From positions 82,959 to 146,958 of the forward strand of contig VXBM01000546.1 of the NCBI GenBank assembly GCA_013400155.1: DNA of 64,000 nt. Reading direction: 5' to 3'. The first letter of the stretch is position 1. Each line of letters starts with the position of its first letter. Shown here piece after piece: positions 35,431 to 47,956 of the stretch. Below the pieces are notes generated by a model that worked only from the letters and a program-made list of their open reading frames with translations, was not told the DNA's origin and ran no database searches. This stretch comes from Helopsaltes ochotensis. Taxonomy: Eukaryota; Chordata; Aves; Passeriformes; Locustellidae. The translations under genes and the position numbers were made by a program.

Positions 35431-36899
35431 AGCTGTCGAAAAGCCTTGGGGGACTTGACTCCCCATGCCTTCCTGTTCTTCAGATGGGCACTCTTCCCCA
35501 GCCAAAATGTATTTTCCATGGCCTCACCACACAGCAGAGGTCTAGGACAATCCTGTGATGTATCACACTGATTCAGCCACAAGGAGAAGCAGCCTTGTTT
35601 CTCATTTTTCATGGGCACAGTTTCATCAAAGTCTTTTTTCCTGTGGCAACTTTCTATTTTGATGAAACACACTCTTTCTCATGGAAAAATATGTGATGTT
35701 TTCCATAGGCTATTAAACACCCCTCAGAAAACAGATTTGAAGAAAGAATGAATGAAGAACCTATACCACTGAAGGCAGATTTTCCCATTAATAAAACAAA
35801 AATAATATTTGAATTAATTTGGTAGGTAATTCTTCTAAAATGATGGAATTTTGTCAAGAATTTATCTGTTTATGTTACACTCAAAGATGGAGTAATACAT
35901 TTTGAATTTATTGAGTATGTGTGTTTATATAGCATCAATAACTTCTTCAATTTTATATGGCATGGCATGTATTTTTAAGAATTATCTATTAGTAGTTTGG
36001 AAAAATGTACAGTCTGGATGTTAAACTCTGTAATCAGTTCTGTTGTGCTACTTGTTTCTAAGGGACAAATTCAATACAATTGATGTATTTTCCAGTGTAG
36101 ACATATGTATAGGAAATCACTTCTAACACCATGGCAAAATAAATTATTTAAATCTTCACATTCCTCACAATTTCCAGTTCTCTTCTTGACTAGTAATTAC
36201 ACAGTCATAAATCAAAATTATTGTGAAATATTGTGTTATTAATAACATACTGTCCAAAAAGTTAACAATAATATTGAAAGCTTCTGTAAAATTGCTCATT
36301 TCTGCTACTTGTTGGTAATCATGATGGCTCATAAATGGTCATCTGAGTCATATGAGGTTGATTTTGTTACCTGTTTGGCTGACATCCAAATTGAATGAGA
36401 GGAAAAACAGCTAAGAAATTATGGAGAATTAGAAATTCCAGGCGTATTTAGTTTTGTTATCACAGATAATTTCAAATACTCCCTCCGACCATTCTGGCAT
36501 GACAACAGATCCAATAGTGTGACCTCAAAATCACAGCTCAATGTTTCAGTTCTATACACAAGAATTCCAGGGTATTCTTGTCTTCTGTGAGCTCCTCTGC
36601 TTTGGCACTGTGATAGAGGCTAGAAAGTAGAGGTCATATTTACCTGTAGAAAGAAACCCTAGAGATAAAATAGGCTTTGATATAGGTACGAGTGTGGGTA
36701 TAGACATATACTGTCCCAGACAAATAAAACTATTTTAGAAATTGAGATTTCCTTGGTACCCTCCCGGAGTCTGGTGAAAAGAAGGACAAGGAAGACAAGT
36801 CTCCTCCACGCTGTCCACAGTGGCTCCACAGCACTGCACTGACCAGGAGAGGTTCTGTACTGTCTTTGGAGACGCAGAGCTGTAAAGTGAAACACCAAA
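35431..36899. other. Very AT-rich non-coding DNA
   Basis: The most AT-rich part of the window (about 35690-36320), with no repeat boundary, gene or RNA element recognised. Confidence 0.4.
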
Positions 36900-37230
36900 G
36901 AGCTATTTACGCAAAGGAAAAACATACTTCAGGCTCCCCTCGCCTGTCGGGGTGGATGCCTGGAGATCCTGATCACAGTGTGTGGGGGGCTCCTCGGGAC
37001 AGAGGCCCCACACACATCTTCCCAGTTGGGCTGAATGCTCCTTTGGGGAGCGGGAGCGCACAGCAAGGAGCGGCAGCCAGCGCCAGCCCCTTCTGCGCTC
37101 CTCAGCGCGGCGGGGAACCACTCAAAAGGAGGAGGAATCTCCTCTCTCCAGCTCTAGCAGCTGAATTCCCTCGCCACCACGCTGGGAGCTGGCGAGGAGG
37201 ACGGCCTGTGCCAGGGCTGTCGTTACCGAT
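36900..37230. promoter_or_regulatory. Small GC/CpG-rich patch, possible regulatory element
   Basis: An isolated GC-rich stretch with a cluster of CpGs (AGCGGGAGCGCACAG near 37049-37063, CAGCGCGGCGGGG near 37103-37115) sits between very AT-rich DNA and a TAATTAATTA-containing region (37727-37736). No LTR ends, splice donor or recognisable protein was found. It may be an enhancer, a minor promoter or an old GC-rich repeat. Overlapping open frames on both strands are composition artefacts. Confidence 0.3.
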
Positions 37231-38568
37231 GTAAATTAAACAGTTACCACCGCAGGGTGACTCTCTGCTCTTTTCCCTGAGCAGACAGCTGCTCCAGAAA
37301 ACACATGCTCAGGCTGAAAGGAAGAACCGCAGAGATTTTATTTATAGATGCAATAGGCAGGTGTTCCGCATTTAATGTCTGCCCAGTAAGAGCTGGAATT
37401 GTCTCTTTGCCCACAATGACTGCATATTTGATTACTTTCTGTGTATATAATGCATTATATATACTCTTTACCTCTCCCTTCCCATTTGGATTCAGTGCAT
37501 AACCTCTGTACAGCTGTGTTGCCCTCTCCTGCAGCAAAACATTTACTGATCTTATCAAGACAGAAAGATAAAGCATTGCAGACTGTGGAAAAACTTTAAT
37601 GGAGGAGCTCACGCCAAGGTGTGCCTGCTGTGTTTCTGATGGCAAAAGAGTGTTGTGCAAGGAACGTCCGTCCGTCATTTCAGCACGAAATGTTTCATCA
37701 AGGCTTGGGAAGCCATGTATGAAATATTAATTAATTACCGCTAAGTCTCACTATACCATTGTGAAACTGGCACAGTGCAGCTTTGTGCAGGTTGTTTTCA
37801 GAAACTGTTGCCTTTTATTTCAGCTACTTGATCATAGCATGCTGCATAATTTATACATGTAAGAGCCTTTTGTAGGGCATGTTGGTAGAAAAGCTCATAA
37901 GTACCACTGGAGATGGGATCTTGTCAATATTAACAAGGAATTTTGAGGCTGGCAAACAAGCACAACAAAAGCAGTTCTTGTGCTTGTTGTCATCCATGAT
38001 TTTGATAACTGCAGGTTTACTACAATGACTTGTGACAAAGCAGTAAGAAAGAAAAACTAAGCTCTCCCAAATCCAAATGAAGCAAAAAAGACACCTTGTT
38101 GTAAAAGCAGGATGGTAGCCATAGTGTGGCACAAATACATTTTGAAAAGATAAGAAAATGAACTTCAAAATTATTTTCATTTGAGCTGAGGGAGAAGACA
38201 GATACTTTCAGGATTGCAGTGCTATGCACCAGTCACCAGGAATGCAGAGCATAGGAGCACAGGCAACTTCCACAGCAGACTGCCACTGACAAAACTGGGA
38301 AAATTTTTTCCACATCTCTTGATCAGAATAAATACTCTGGCATGCCATTTTTACACTAGGGAAACACATCACCAGATTGAGGATAATTTAAAAACTCTTT
38401 CTCTCTTTGGAAATACCTTTTTATGCGTTTGGAAAAATATCCACAGGAAAGAGTAGGGAGGGCTGAGGAGGTCTGGGGGTGTCCTCAAAGGCTGCTTAAG
38501 AGGCCATTAGTGTCAAAGAGCCCATCTGGTGGGGAGACCTCAGCTAGGAAACATCAGGAAGCACCATG
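37231..38568. other. Unique non-coding DNA, nothing recognised
   Basis: AT-rich. It includes TATATAATGCATTATATATA-like sequence near 37442-37463 and a TAATTAATTA homeodomain-type core at 37727-37736. A minus frame at 37244-37678 (144 codons) has no recognisable similarity. Confidence 0.4.
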
Positions 38569-38574
38569 ACAATG
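38569..38574. repeat. Target-site duplication, left copy (ACAATG)
   Basis: ACAATG immediately before the LTR, repeated exactly at 39061-39066. Confidence 0.93.
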
Positions 38575-39060
38575 TGTTGCAGCAGCCCTCTTGTTAGAGG
38601 GTAGAAATGAGCCAAGACACAGCCTTTTGTTTATCACAGCATGAAAAGGGTCCTGGTTTATTTCTCTTTACAGCTTGGCCATCCTGACTCCCACCATTCA
38701 CTGGCTGCAGCAAGCTCCCACTGTAGGTTTCCCTTGCAGTCTCTGACTGTTGGTTTTTTCCTGCTGAACTCTGACTGCAGGGATCAGTTTACAGACTCCA
38801 AATACAGGCTGTTATCTATCTAGGCCATGACTGCAGGTTCCAACACCAGGCTCTAACTGCAGACCCAGACTGACCTTACAGCAGTGATTCTCTCCTCAGG
38901 ATCCTTCTTCTTCATGATCCTCTCCAGCTAACCCACTCCCTTTTATCACACTTACCTTTAATGGATATAACTGAGACTCATTAGGGGTGAGGCTGAATTG
39001 GGTAATTAACACAGCTGTTACTTATCAAGGGCAAGGTCACCTGTATTCCCTTCTCCTACA
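38575..39060 (-). mobile_element. Solo LTR of an endogenous retrovirus (486 bp)
   Basis: Read on the minus strand it begins TGTAGGAGAAG and ends GGCTGCTGCAACA, with an exact 6-bp duplication on both sides. The polyadenylation signal AATAAA lies at 38657-38662, leaving about 80 bp to the end. A TATA-like GATAAAAGG lies at 38941-38949. The middle holds degenerate CTCTGACTGCAGG-like repeats (38740-38870). No internal retroviral sequence adjoins it. The terminal TGCAACA matches the ends of the LTRs at 25358 and 47957, pointing to related families. Confidence 0.92.
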
Positions 39061-39066
39061 ACAATG
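39061..39066. repeat. Target-site duplication, right copy (ACAATG)
   Basis: Exact match to 38569-38574. Confidence 0.93.
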
Positions 39067-42000
39067 CACAAGCAGGTAAGCAGCAGTCATGCAAAAGTCA
39101 GGCACAGCAGCAAGACAACACAGCTCCAGATCCATGAGTGTGAGAGGGACATTTATGCCACCAGAGCTGCCTACCTAAAAGCTCAGTGTCTATCCCAAGC
39201 CAGATATCCAAACTCCTTTGATCCACAGTGCAGAGGGACCTTCCTCTCCTCCTAGGCTGTAGAGGCAACCTCCATGATGAGCTTGGTTTAGACCCCCTAA
39301 ACTTTGCACAGCTACAGCTGGGTGAGGGAGATGCAAGGGATGTGCCAGGACTAAGAATAAAGCTCGCACGTCTTTGCTTTCCAGCTCTACAATTAAACTG
39401 CTAAAACATGTTGACAATATGCCTGAATCTTGTTGGAACATCTATGGCAGAAAAACAGCTTATGCCTGCGCCTGTAATTACTTATAATTAGAATGTGTAA
39501 TTGGGATGTGGACAAACAACTAGGCTCAACTGCATACAGAGGCCTGTCCCTGCCACAGCAAAAGTTTTAGAAAGATCAGTGATCACATTCTGTAGGTGCT
39601 AATTTTCATAGCTTGGTAAAGAAGCACATACAATAACCAGCTAAACAATTCTGATTGTTCATAGTTCTGCACCCTTAAAAGACAGACTATAATCAAGATA
39701 TTTTGAGAAAGCCAGTGTGTTCTTTCACTTTCTTTACAATGTCTACGCAGCACAGAGCATCACCCTGGGCTGCACTGTGCACAGGGCTATGCCACACATC
39801 CTTCAAAAAGTGATGGTGACCTGAGTATGTAATGGCCTCCAGAGCCAGAGCACAGATAAGCAAAAGGAGACGTGGTCCTGGGTATCTTGCTGGAGAAGGG
39901 TGCAAAGAAGTGTGGTTGATGCCATTTCCACTGCTGTGGCTGCCCAGAAAAAGGGATTCAGCAGCAGAGGCTGGGGAGCTCCAGGGCCTCGGTAGAGGAC
40001 AGTCCTTCAGTCAACACAAGCCCCTCTCCTTGCCTCTGACTGCCCTGATACTCCAGGCCCACGTGCTTTCTCCTTGGCACCCATGTGCAGAAAGATATCT
40101 GTGTATAACACCAGAGGAAAAGGGCAAGCTGAGCAAAAACATGATTTGGAGGACCAAGCCATCTGGAGGGACACAGACAGCCCATCCAGGCTCTGCCGGG
40201 GGCTCCACCTCGCTGCCATCTGTGCTCTGCCCCGTGCCCCCAGGCACAGACCAGGAATCCAAACACGGAGTGCTACTGGTACCTGTCAGAGAGGAGATTC
40301 AAATGGAAGTGAGATGCTTTGCCACTTCTGCTCCTCCATTTTCCTGGCAAAAGAATGATTCTCCACAAAATGGAAAGTATTCAAGGAGTTATTCATGAAC
40401 GTGGCACTGCCACAGCATTTCCCATGTCTCACTAAGATAGTGATACTGGGAGAACAAAACAAAACAGGTCACACAAGAGATAACACTTTTGTCCTAACCT
40501 TTATGGCAGTGTTGAAGGGCTGGAAAAATGTGGAGGAAGGGAGTCAAATAACCAAAAAAAAAAAGTCACAAAATCCCTGAGGAAGGTATTCAGTAGACAT
40601 TTCTGGCTGGTACAAAATGAAGCTGCTCCTCTATCATTGTAAGTTTTATTCTCCATAGGTTCCCTACAGAAATGTAGGCAAGTACCAAGCCTGTTCAGCA
40701 ACTGGTGACTAGCAAGTAGAGTTAAAGCCTCAGTCAAAACTAGGCTGGTTTTCAGGATTCAGTCCAACAGGAAGAGGAGGCACAGAGCTGGAACTTACAG
40801 GTGAGTTTCCAGGGAATTGGAAATGCATTTGAGAAAGTGCAACCTACCTGACAAGCAGCATTCTCTGCGCTCTGCATCAAAATATTTCCAGGAAGGCTAA
40901 AGCAAGGGCAAAGGAGAAGGCAAAATTTGGCCAGCAACATCTCTTGCTGCACAAGAGACCTGAGGATGTGCAAATATTTCCAGTCAAAAACATGAACTGC
41001 AGCCCAAAATCCAAATATGTGCTTAGAGACACCTATTTCTCCCTAATGTTTACTTTTCAGATATATATTATCAGATGGCAAGTAAAAATTATTTCAGATC
41101 CCTAAAGGCACACAGGCACCTTCATGCTGACAAGAACACAGTGGATGGGCAAATTGTTTAACTTCTCAATTTTCAATGGTGGCAGACTATTAAATCAGCT
41201 TGGAGCTGACTCGGTACGATGCCCTCCAGTTGCAGAGCTGAAGATTTGTTCCTGTTCTCCCTAATTACTTTGGCATAATTAGTTTCTACATTGCAACTGA
41301 CTTGGCCTCTCTCTTGCCAGCACAGCATTTTGTCAGTGGCTACTCCAAAGTTCACGTGCCATTTCGCCCTTACCTACCACATCCTCTATTCCCCTAAGTA
41401 ATTTGGAAGAGGACACATTTTGCCTATGGTGATCATTTAAGCATTGTACATGCCCCTAATTATTTTCTTTACTAATTTAGCTAATAGTGAGGTGAAGTTT
41501 CTTTGTAATAAGGGAACTATAACTCTTGCAAAATTCCAGTCCTCCTTTATGGTAGCTGGCTTTAGTCATGGTTCATGTACTTTTGCTTAGAGATGAACCA
41601 CTCAAATGTTTTCAAAACTCATGGATGAGTACTATCTGACCCTATTGATTAATTTAATTTTCAATTGTTTCTCATTTTTATTACCTACAAAAAATAAAGA
41701 AGCTCTGAAGCAGGTATTTCCCCCTTGTCCACTGTGATGAAGATAAATGCAAGAAATTTGTTTCGTTTTGCTGCAACTTCCTTATTATCCCACGCGGTTC
41801 CTTTTCAAAATGACAGTATCATCTGATGGACACATTGGATGAAATGCATTTTTTTCTCTCACTGTCTAGTTTATGCAATAAGTCTTCTTTTACTTTTCCA
41901 ACAAGCTCTGTGGTTGGCAAGCTGTCCTCTGACTACCAAAGTACTACTGAGCAAATAATTTGATTTTTCCCTCCAATGTTTGAGGTTTGTCCCCTTTTTT

Positions 42001-43289
42001 CCAAGCCAATTGCTACAGGTAGCCTACTGAAACTGCCTCTCCCTTCACAGACTCCTGATCCTGAGGTTCTTGAGAAGATTTTCATTTTCTTTTCCCTTCC
42101 TACTAATTACAGTGTGTGTTCCTTCCCACTGACTTCACATTATCTTTGAATTCATTATTTTCCTTCCTTTGCTGGCTGAAGAATATGAACCACTCTTTTA
42201 AAAAATATACAGCACCTTACAAGTGTTTTAGCACACCTTTATAGCACAAATTTTTAAAAATTCCACTTCCAGGGAGTTCTTGCACTGAAAACCCCTGTTA
42301 CTTTTCTTCACTAAGCCTGTGGCTCCCAGCCATCCACAAGATGCTGCAGAGACACAGACAAGACAGAGAGCCCCAGCCCCAACCAGCAGTGGAAATACAA
42401 GCATACACTATGCAGCAACTTTTCGAGACTTAAACACTCACCAGACTCTATCACACTTCACATGGCACAAGATAATCTAATTTACAATAATACTGCAGCA
42501 AACTAAACCAATAAATATATCTTCAATCTGCACAGCCACATTTGAAGAAATGTCATTGTGGGCAGAGTAGGAGCAATGTGTAATAAATGTTTCATTGGCT
42601 CCCACAGGTAATATTCTTGCCAAGGCAGCTGGAGAAACTGTGCAAGTTTACTGGCCCTCATATTCAAGCTCAGCATCTATTTGGGGAAAACAGCTGAGAA
42701 CTATACACAAATTTATATCATAAAAATAATAGAAAGCCTCAATTGCAGGGACATATTTAGCTCAGACAGTATCACTCTATTATTCTGTTGTTATTGCTAA
42801 TAATAACACCAGTATTACAGTACCCAAAGCATGGGATGTTTCAAAGTTTTATGTACAGAAAAAAAGCAGCTCTTGCATGATGGGAGTAAGAATTGACCAG
42901 GGTTGGGAATCCCAGCAATTGCATTGATTCCAAATTGTTCCAAATCTTTCCTTTATGACAGACCTTTTTCTAAGTGCAGTAGATCAGGATGTGCATAACA
43001 TAGGGATGAAAGAAGATAGTAAAATAAGTATATCCTCTTAGATCCGGCATCTAACTGTAATGTTGACTTCACAATGAGTTGAATTGGCCTTTCAGTGCCA
43101 AAAGTACTGAAGACCATTCCAATGACTCCAAAGAGTTGCAGTATTTTGCAGAAAGCCCAAGATTTCTGAAAAGTCAGGAAACTTAATTGCCACCCATTGC
43201 TCTCATGCTTCTCCTTGCCACGCTCACCTACAAGGGATATTTGATGGAGGGATAGGTGTCCAAGACACCATACTATCTCTGAACTTGCG
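39067..43289. other. Unique non-coding DNA, includes a stop-poor stretch at 39832-40398
   Basis: About 4.2 kb. Between 39832 and 40398 a 188-codon plus-strand frame is open, but two further plus or minus frames are open over the same bases, which is typical of composition rather than coding. The peptide (starting MASRARAQISKRRRG) has a basic start and no recognisable domain. The remainder is AT-rich. No repeat ends seen. Confidence 0.35.
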
Positions 43290-43330
43290 TTTTTAAGGGG
43301 ACCAGCATTTTAAAGTGGTCCCCTTAAAAA
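43290..43330. repeat. Hairpin-forming inverted repeat, 15-bp perfect arms
   Basis: TTTTTAAGGGGACCA (43290-43304) and its exact reverse complement TGGTCCCCTTAAAAA (43316-43330) flank an 11-nt loop. It does not extend outward. It may be a MITE-like relic or a structured element. Confidence 0.93.
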
Positions 43331-44793
43331 GGGGATCTCCCTTCAGGAGAGAAGGAATCAGATTTATTTTTTCTGGCCTGAACAGACCAATTGAATGTGT
43401 ACTTGGGAATCACTCATTGTTAAAGCCAGGGCAGGCAGGAGAAAGTGCAGATATCCACTCCTCCAGGAGGACAACAACATTTCCAGGAGGCTGACTTTGT
43501 TGAAGTCTTTCATCTTCACCAAGAAATGGAAAGCAGAGCTGGAGCTGAAACCCTCACGTTTCTCCAGTGGGCCTTTTATAGAATGCAATGCTAACTCCCA
43601 GAGCATCACATTGTCTTAAGAGAGCACATGGTGAAGTTTCTCAAGGAGCCAAAAGACCATGGAGTGTTCTCCCGCTTAGAGGAAAGACCATGTACCCAGA
43701 AGGATATTTCAGCCTTTTAATTGTAGGCACCTCACTCTCTTACTCCAGCATTTATCTTGAAAAATATATGCACAGATCACAGTAGCCACAGAAAGAAAAC
43801 ATCTTGAACAACATTCACCCTTTCATCTTCAATGCACATATAAATAAGAATGAGCTGTAACAAGATTGGACTATTTCTGTTTGTCTTGTTGTAATAAAAA
43901 TACTAATAAGATAGGTATTAAGTTATAGTGTTCCCTTTTCCTGCATTAGTAATTCTGATGGAAAACAATATGGACAGCTTATACTGTCCCTGGGCAAATA
44001 TTAAATAAACAAAATGCTCAAATACGATAAGCATTAATATTTCATGAAGTTGGGCAGACCATCAAGAAAGCTTTTCTTGATCACTTTACCTAGCATTCTC
44101 CCCATGGGATTAAAAATAACATTAATGAGAAGCAGAAAGAAATATCTCAAGCAGCAAAAGTACACACTGAGTATGAAAAAAACTCTTTTTTGGATGTCTC
44201 AGAGGAGCAGGGCTGTGCAAGAGACAGTATTTCAGATGTCTTAGCAGTATATTTTGAAAAGTCAGGCAGCCAAGTTCTGTTCTGCTTGTTATTTTATTTG
44301 CTGTTGCCCACAGAACTTTTCAAATCCCTGCTCCATCCAAACACTTTACAGATGCTGTTTCAGGATGGTGACAGCTACTCAGTATGGGACAATTTGGACC
44401 AGTGGATAACACTGAAAATTGTGGCAACCCACAAATACTGTGCAGTAGCCATAACAGTTTAATCATCACCTGAAGAGGTGCTGGAAGTCTCTTTCACTGC
44501 AGGCTGGAAGGGATCCAGCCCCAGGATCCCTGGAAAGGAATGCCTCAGGAGTGGGCTGGGCCTCCTCAAGCCAGCAATCTTATGGTCACTGGTGCCCATG
44601 GGGTTTGGCATTGGAAACTTACATGGGAAAGTGTGGACACCCAGCCACCAGTGTCAGGGCAAGCAGAGACCCAGCTGACTCTGCAAGCACGTGTGCAGGA
44701 GCTGCAGAGCAAGAGGCCTTTGGATGTGTGCCATGGCCAGGCTGCACACGGTGTTAATTTGTGTCCCCTCAACGGGATTTGTTTTGCTTGGTC
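43331..44793. other. Non-coding DNA with an unrecognised open frame (about 44097-44462, +)
   Basis: A plus-strand frame with no stop runs from just after 44096 to the TAA at 44460-44462, about 120 codons, without an early ATG. The predicted peptide has a charged first half and a short hydrophobic segment (LFCLLFYLLLP, near 44279-44311). I recognise no family. It could be an old exon, a retrocopy relic or chance. The GC-richer stretch 44480-44760 is open in several overlapping frames and is likely spurious. Confidence 0.2.
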
Positions 44794-44838
44794 TTAGACA
44801 ATTATAGCCCAGACATCTTCATCTGGGCTAGTTGTCTA
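44794..44838. repeat. Imperfect 45-nt hairpin
   Basis: TTAGACAA...TAGCCCAGA (44794-44813) pairs with TCTGGGCTA...TTGTCTAA (44822-44838) around an 8-nt loop, with a small internal bulge (TTA against G). The 17 paired positions are exact. It is shorter than a typical microRNA precursor. Confidence 0.85.
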
Positions 44839-47800
44839 ACTCAAGGAGGAATAGATGCTCCCAGGGCATAATTCATGTCCTCCTCAGATAAATGTCTGAA
44901 ATAGAGCAGATGAATCATTTTCTAGAAGCACCTCCAGACTCTCCATTGTCTCCAGAGTCATAAAGGAGGCCAGACAACCAGATCAGATGTAGACTTCTGC
45001 TTTTTGGGCTTATAAAATTAAGTGAGAAGAAGTCACCTTTTGTGACTGAGTTTCATTAGACTTGTACATGATTCAGTGTGAATGCAGCAAAGAATACAAC
45101 CACCTTCCTGTAAAACAAAGGACACCATAACTATAATTTTCATCAGCCTATGTTTTATTGAGCTGAGCCACACATAGTTCCAAGTCCATTTACAAGGAAA
45201 ATGCCAAATACCCACTCTTCCTGAAAAAAATCACAGAATGATGTATAACTTCTTGAAGCACCTCTTCCTGTCTCCTCTGGCATTTGTGGTTTCTCAGAGC
45301 ATGCATTGGTCCCTACTTGCAGTTTCTAATGCCCTAGCTTGAACATCTAATATTTAGAGTGCACATGTTCCATAGCCAGTTTATTTATTTTTCTTTCTGA
45401 AAGTGAGTCTTTTAACAGATGTGGAGAGTTTATTTTGGCCATGGCCATTTATAATTGTAATAAAATCACAGTTTTATTGTGACCCTATATTCTAACTATG
45501 GGTACTCCCTACAGATTTTCCTGATTTCTAGAACATAAAATGTGCTGCATGCTCTAAACAGTGCTTGATGACTGCTCCTCTATTCTAGTAGCATTCCATG
45601 CCATAAAAATATCTTCAGTCTGCAGCAGAAATGATATTATGTAGTGCTCTTTTATTTTAATTCAGTTCAGCATTGCACAGTGATTCTGTTCCCGGAAAAG
45701 GAAGAGCTGGCAATCAATATGTTTAGACTATCTGTAGACTCTACCCTGAATTAATTACCAATTAACTCAATGTACTTAGCACATTTGTAAAGCCCACAAT
45801 GGACATGCTACATATTTATTTATGGTTACAGACGTCTGTTTCTTACCCAAAATTGATCTTGTAATCTTTATGTAATTTTTTTTTATTGTTTTGAGGAAAT
45901 GTGAAATGGTGTCCATAGTAGCCTTTATTAAATGTGTTAAATACTTGCTGATAATTGACTGCTAATAATTCAGAGAACTAAAAGTCTACAGTAGATGTAT
46001 CTGCTGTGATTTCTCTGGCAAAAGCATTGTCTCATTAATCATCAAAACAGCATTGGGGTTAATTCCAGACACTGCTCTTCAACCAAGACCACAGCACACA
46101 AACATAGAGCTCTTATTCGTATGCACCAGGGGTGGCACGTGGCCAAGACCAGAAGTTCACAGTGCTCCATTGGCTGAGACTACCTGCAATGTCACATGAA
46201 CTCCAGACACATCCCAGCTTTCCTGGAATTTTCTGGCCCACCCTTAAGCATTTATAAACAAGCAGCATTTGAAGACTGCAGTGAAGCAAAATGGACAGAT
46301 TTCAAAAAATGAAATTAAAGTTAAGATGATCTGACATAACATAACAATTCACAGAACTTACAGGTAATTCAGAAAGTGATTGCAAGAACACGTTTCCCAC
46401 TTGCTACTCATATATATCAGCTCCCAGGGAAGGCTTCATTGTTCACCTTTCACCACAGAAACATTTTCAAATTAATTCAATTTCTTCTGCATTTTATATT
46501 AGAAATAGAGTTTCACAGAATTTAGAACAGAGTACTGAGCAAACTTTAATATACTCATTATGCCATAACTTGGCCTTTCCTTGATTTTAGCATTTTAAAT
46601 TCACATTGTCTTACAAGAACACCTTACCCAAGGAAAGAAAGAAATTTTAGGGAAAGCATCTGAAAAGAAAATAAATGAGTTTAATTAAATAGCCATTTTC
46701 AGGTCTTTGTGGTTTATATTTGAGGAGCAGATTCTTTCCTAAGTACTAAAAGTGCACATTGTTACATTAATTTAACTAATAGGCATTAGTTATGGCAGCC
46801 CGCTTGGTAAAGGTTCTGAGCCAGTGTCGTTTCTATAGATTTATACACTTGGAAATGTGCACTTTAAATGAGGATCTTGCCGGTGTCAAAATTAAATTAA
46901 ACTGAATTAAATCATATGCCTGATCACAAAGACTTAAGATTCTTTTCAGACTCAGGTCCAAATTATCATCGTAACTCTAGCCCGATTACTGAAGAAAATT
47001 AAAAGGCTGTTCCAACTTCATTATCCTCTGCTGAAGTTGCCGGCTATACAAACAGGGCAAAATCCTTAGCTGTGCAAAGTGACTGGTACTGGAGCACTTC
47101 CAGAACAATTACTGCCACACTCACAATCTGAAGAGCTCTGGCAGCAATGATGTCCTGGGGAGAATGGCTCCTCCAGGAACTGTGATCACTCTGGGGTCAA
47201 ATGATCACAACAAGATGAGCATCTAAGACTAAACTTCAGGTCCATCAAGTCCCCACTCCCACTCCCCACCCCCTGACTCCCAGTTTCAGACCCAGAAGGA
47301 TCTAGAAGTGAAGTGCTTGCAGGGTTTGTCCATCAATGTTGACACACAAATGCCTCAACGGGTTGATGTCCACCTCATCTGAAGTACTGTAGTCAGTCAC
47401 AGTCCTGTCAGTCTTGTCTTGACTCAGAGTGGTCAGAGCAGCCTTCACAGAAAGCAAAGTGGTGCTCTGCCAGCTTCAGTCCAGTAGTGCAGTGGTTTGT
47501 GGCATGGTCATAGTGAATATACAATGGGAGCTAGGAAGGGCTTTTCCTCAAAGATGGAAGATGCTACTACGAAGTCAGAGATGGAGTAAGGCTCAGAGTA
47601 AGCCAAGATCCATCCTGCTGAATTTGGACTCCTTTAGGAATCAGGAGCTGGAAAATGGTATCTCCCAAAAATATTTCATTTTGTATTTATGTGTTTCCCA
47701 CATGTGCTGGCTGAGAGCAGCCACCTGCTGCATCTGTATCCATGCCAAAGGCTCTTACCCCACCCTAAGCTACTTGAAGCATCAATGCATGAGCAAGCAA

Positions 47801-47924
47801 ATGCAACATCTGCAAGGCAATGTATGCTGGGAGCTTTCCCAGCAAGAAGCCTCTCTCAGCTGTGCCATGTGGAATCTCAGACTCTCCTGCTAAAAGCAAA
47901 TGCCCCAAGAACTCTCAACAGACT
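44839..47924. other. Unique non-coding DNA, nothing recognised
   Basis: Mostly AT-rich (45300-47040), becoming more balanced after 47050. The 154-codon plus frame at 47429-47893 has no recognisable domain and runs almost up to the CR1/LTR block. Confidence 0.4.
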
Positions 47925-47956
47925 CACAGGATCACAGAATCTTCCAGATTGGAAGA
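47925..47956 (-). mobile_element. CR1 LINE 3' tip, separated from its body by an LTR
   Basis: GGATCACAGAATC then ATTGGAAGA is the reverse complement of the CR1 3' terminus. The element is cut here by the LTR at 47957-48355 and resumes at 48356. The last six bases (GGAAGA) are the duplicated insertion target. Confidence 0.8.

Noticed and set aside
39832..40398. 188-codon plus-strand frame as a gene
   Set aside because: Two or more other frames on both strands are open over the same bases and no domain or splice context was found; composition explains it.
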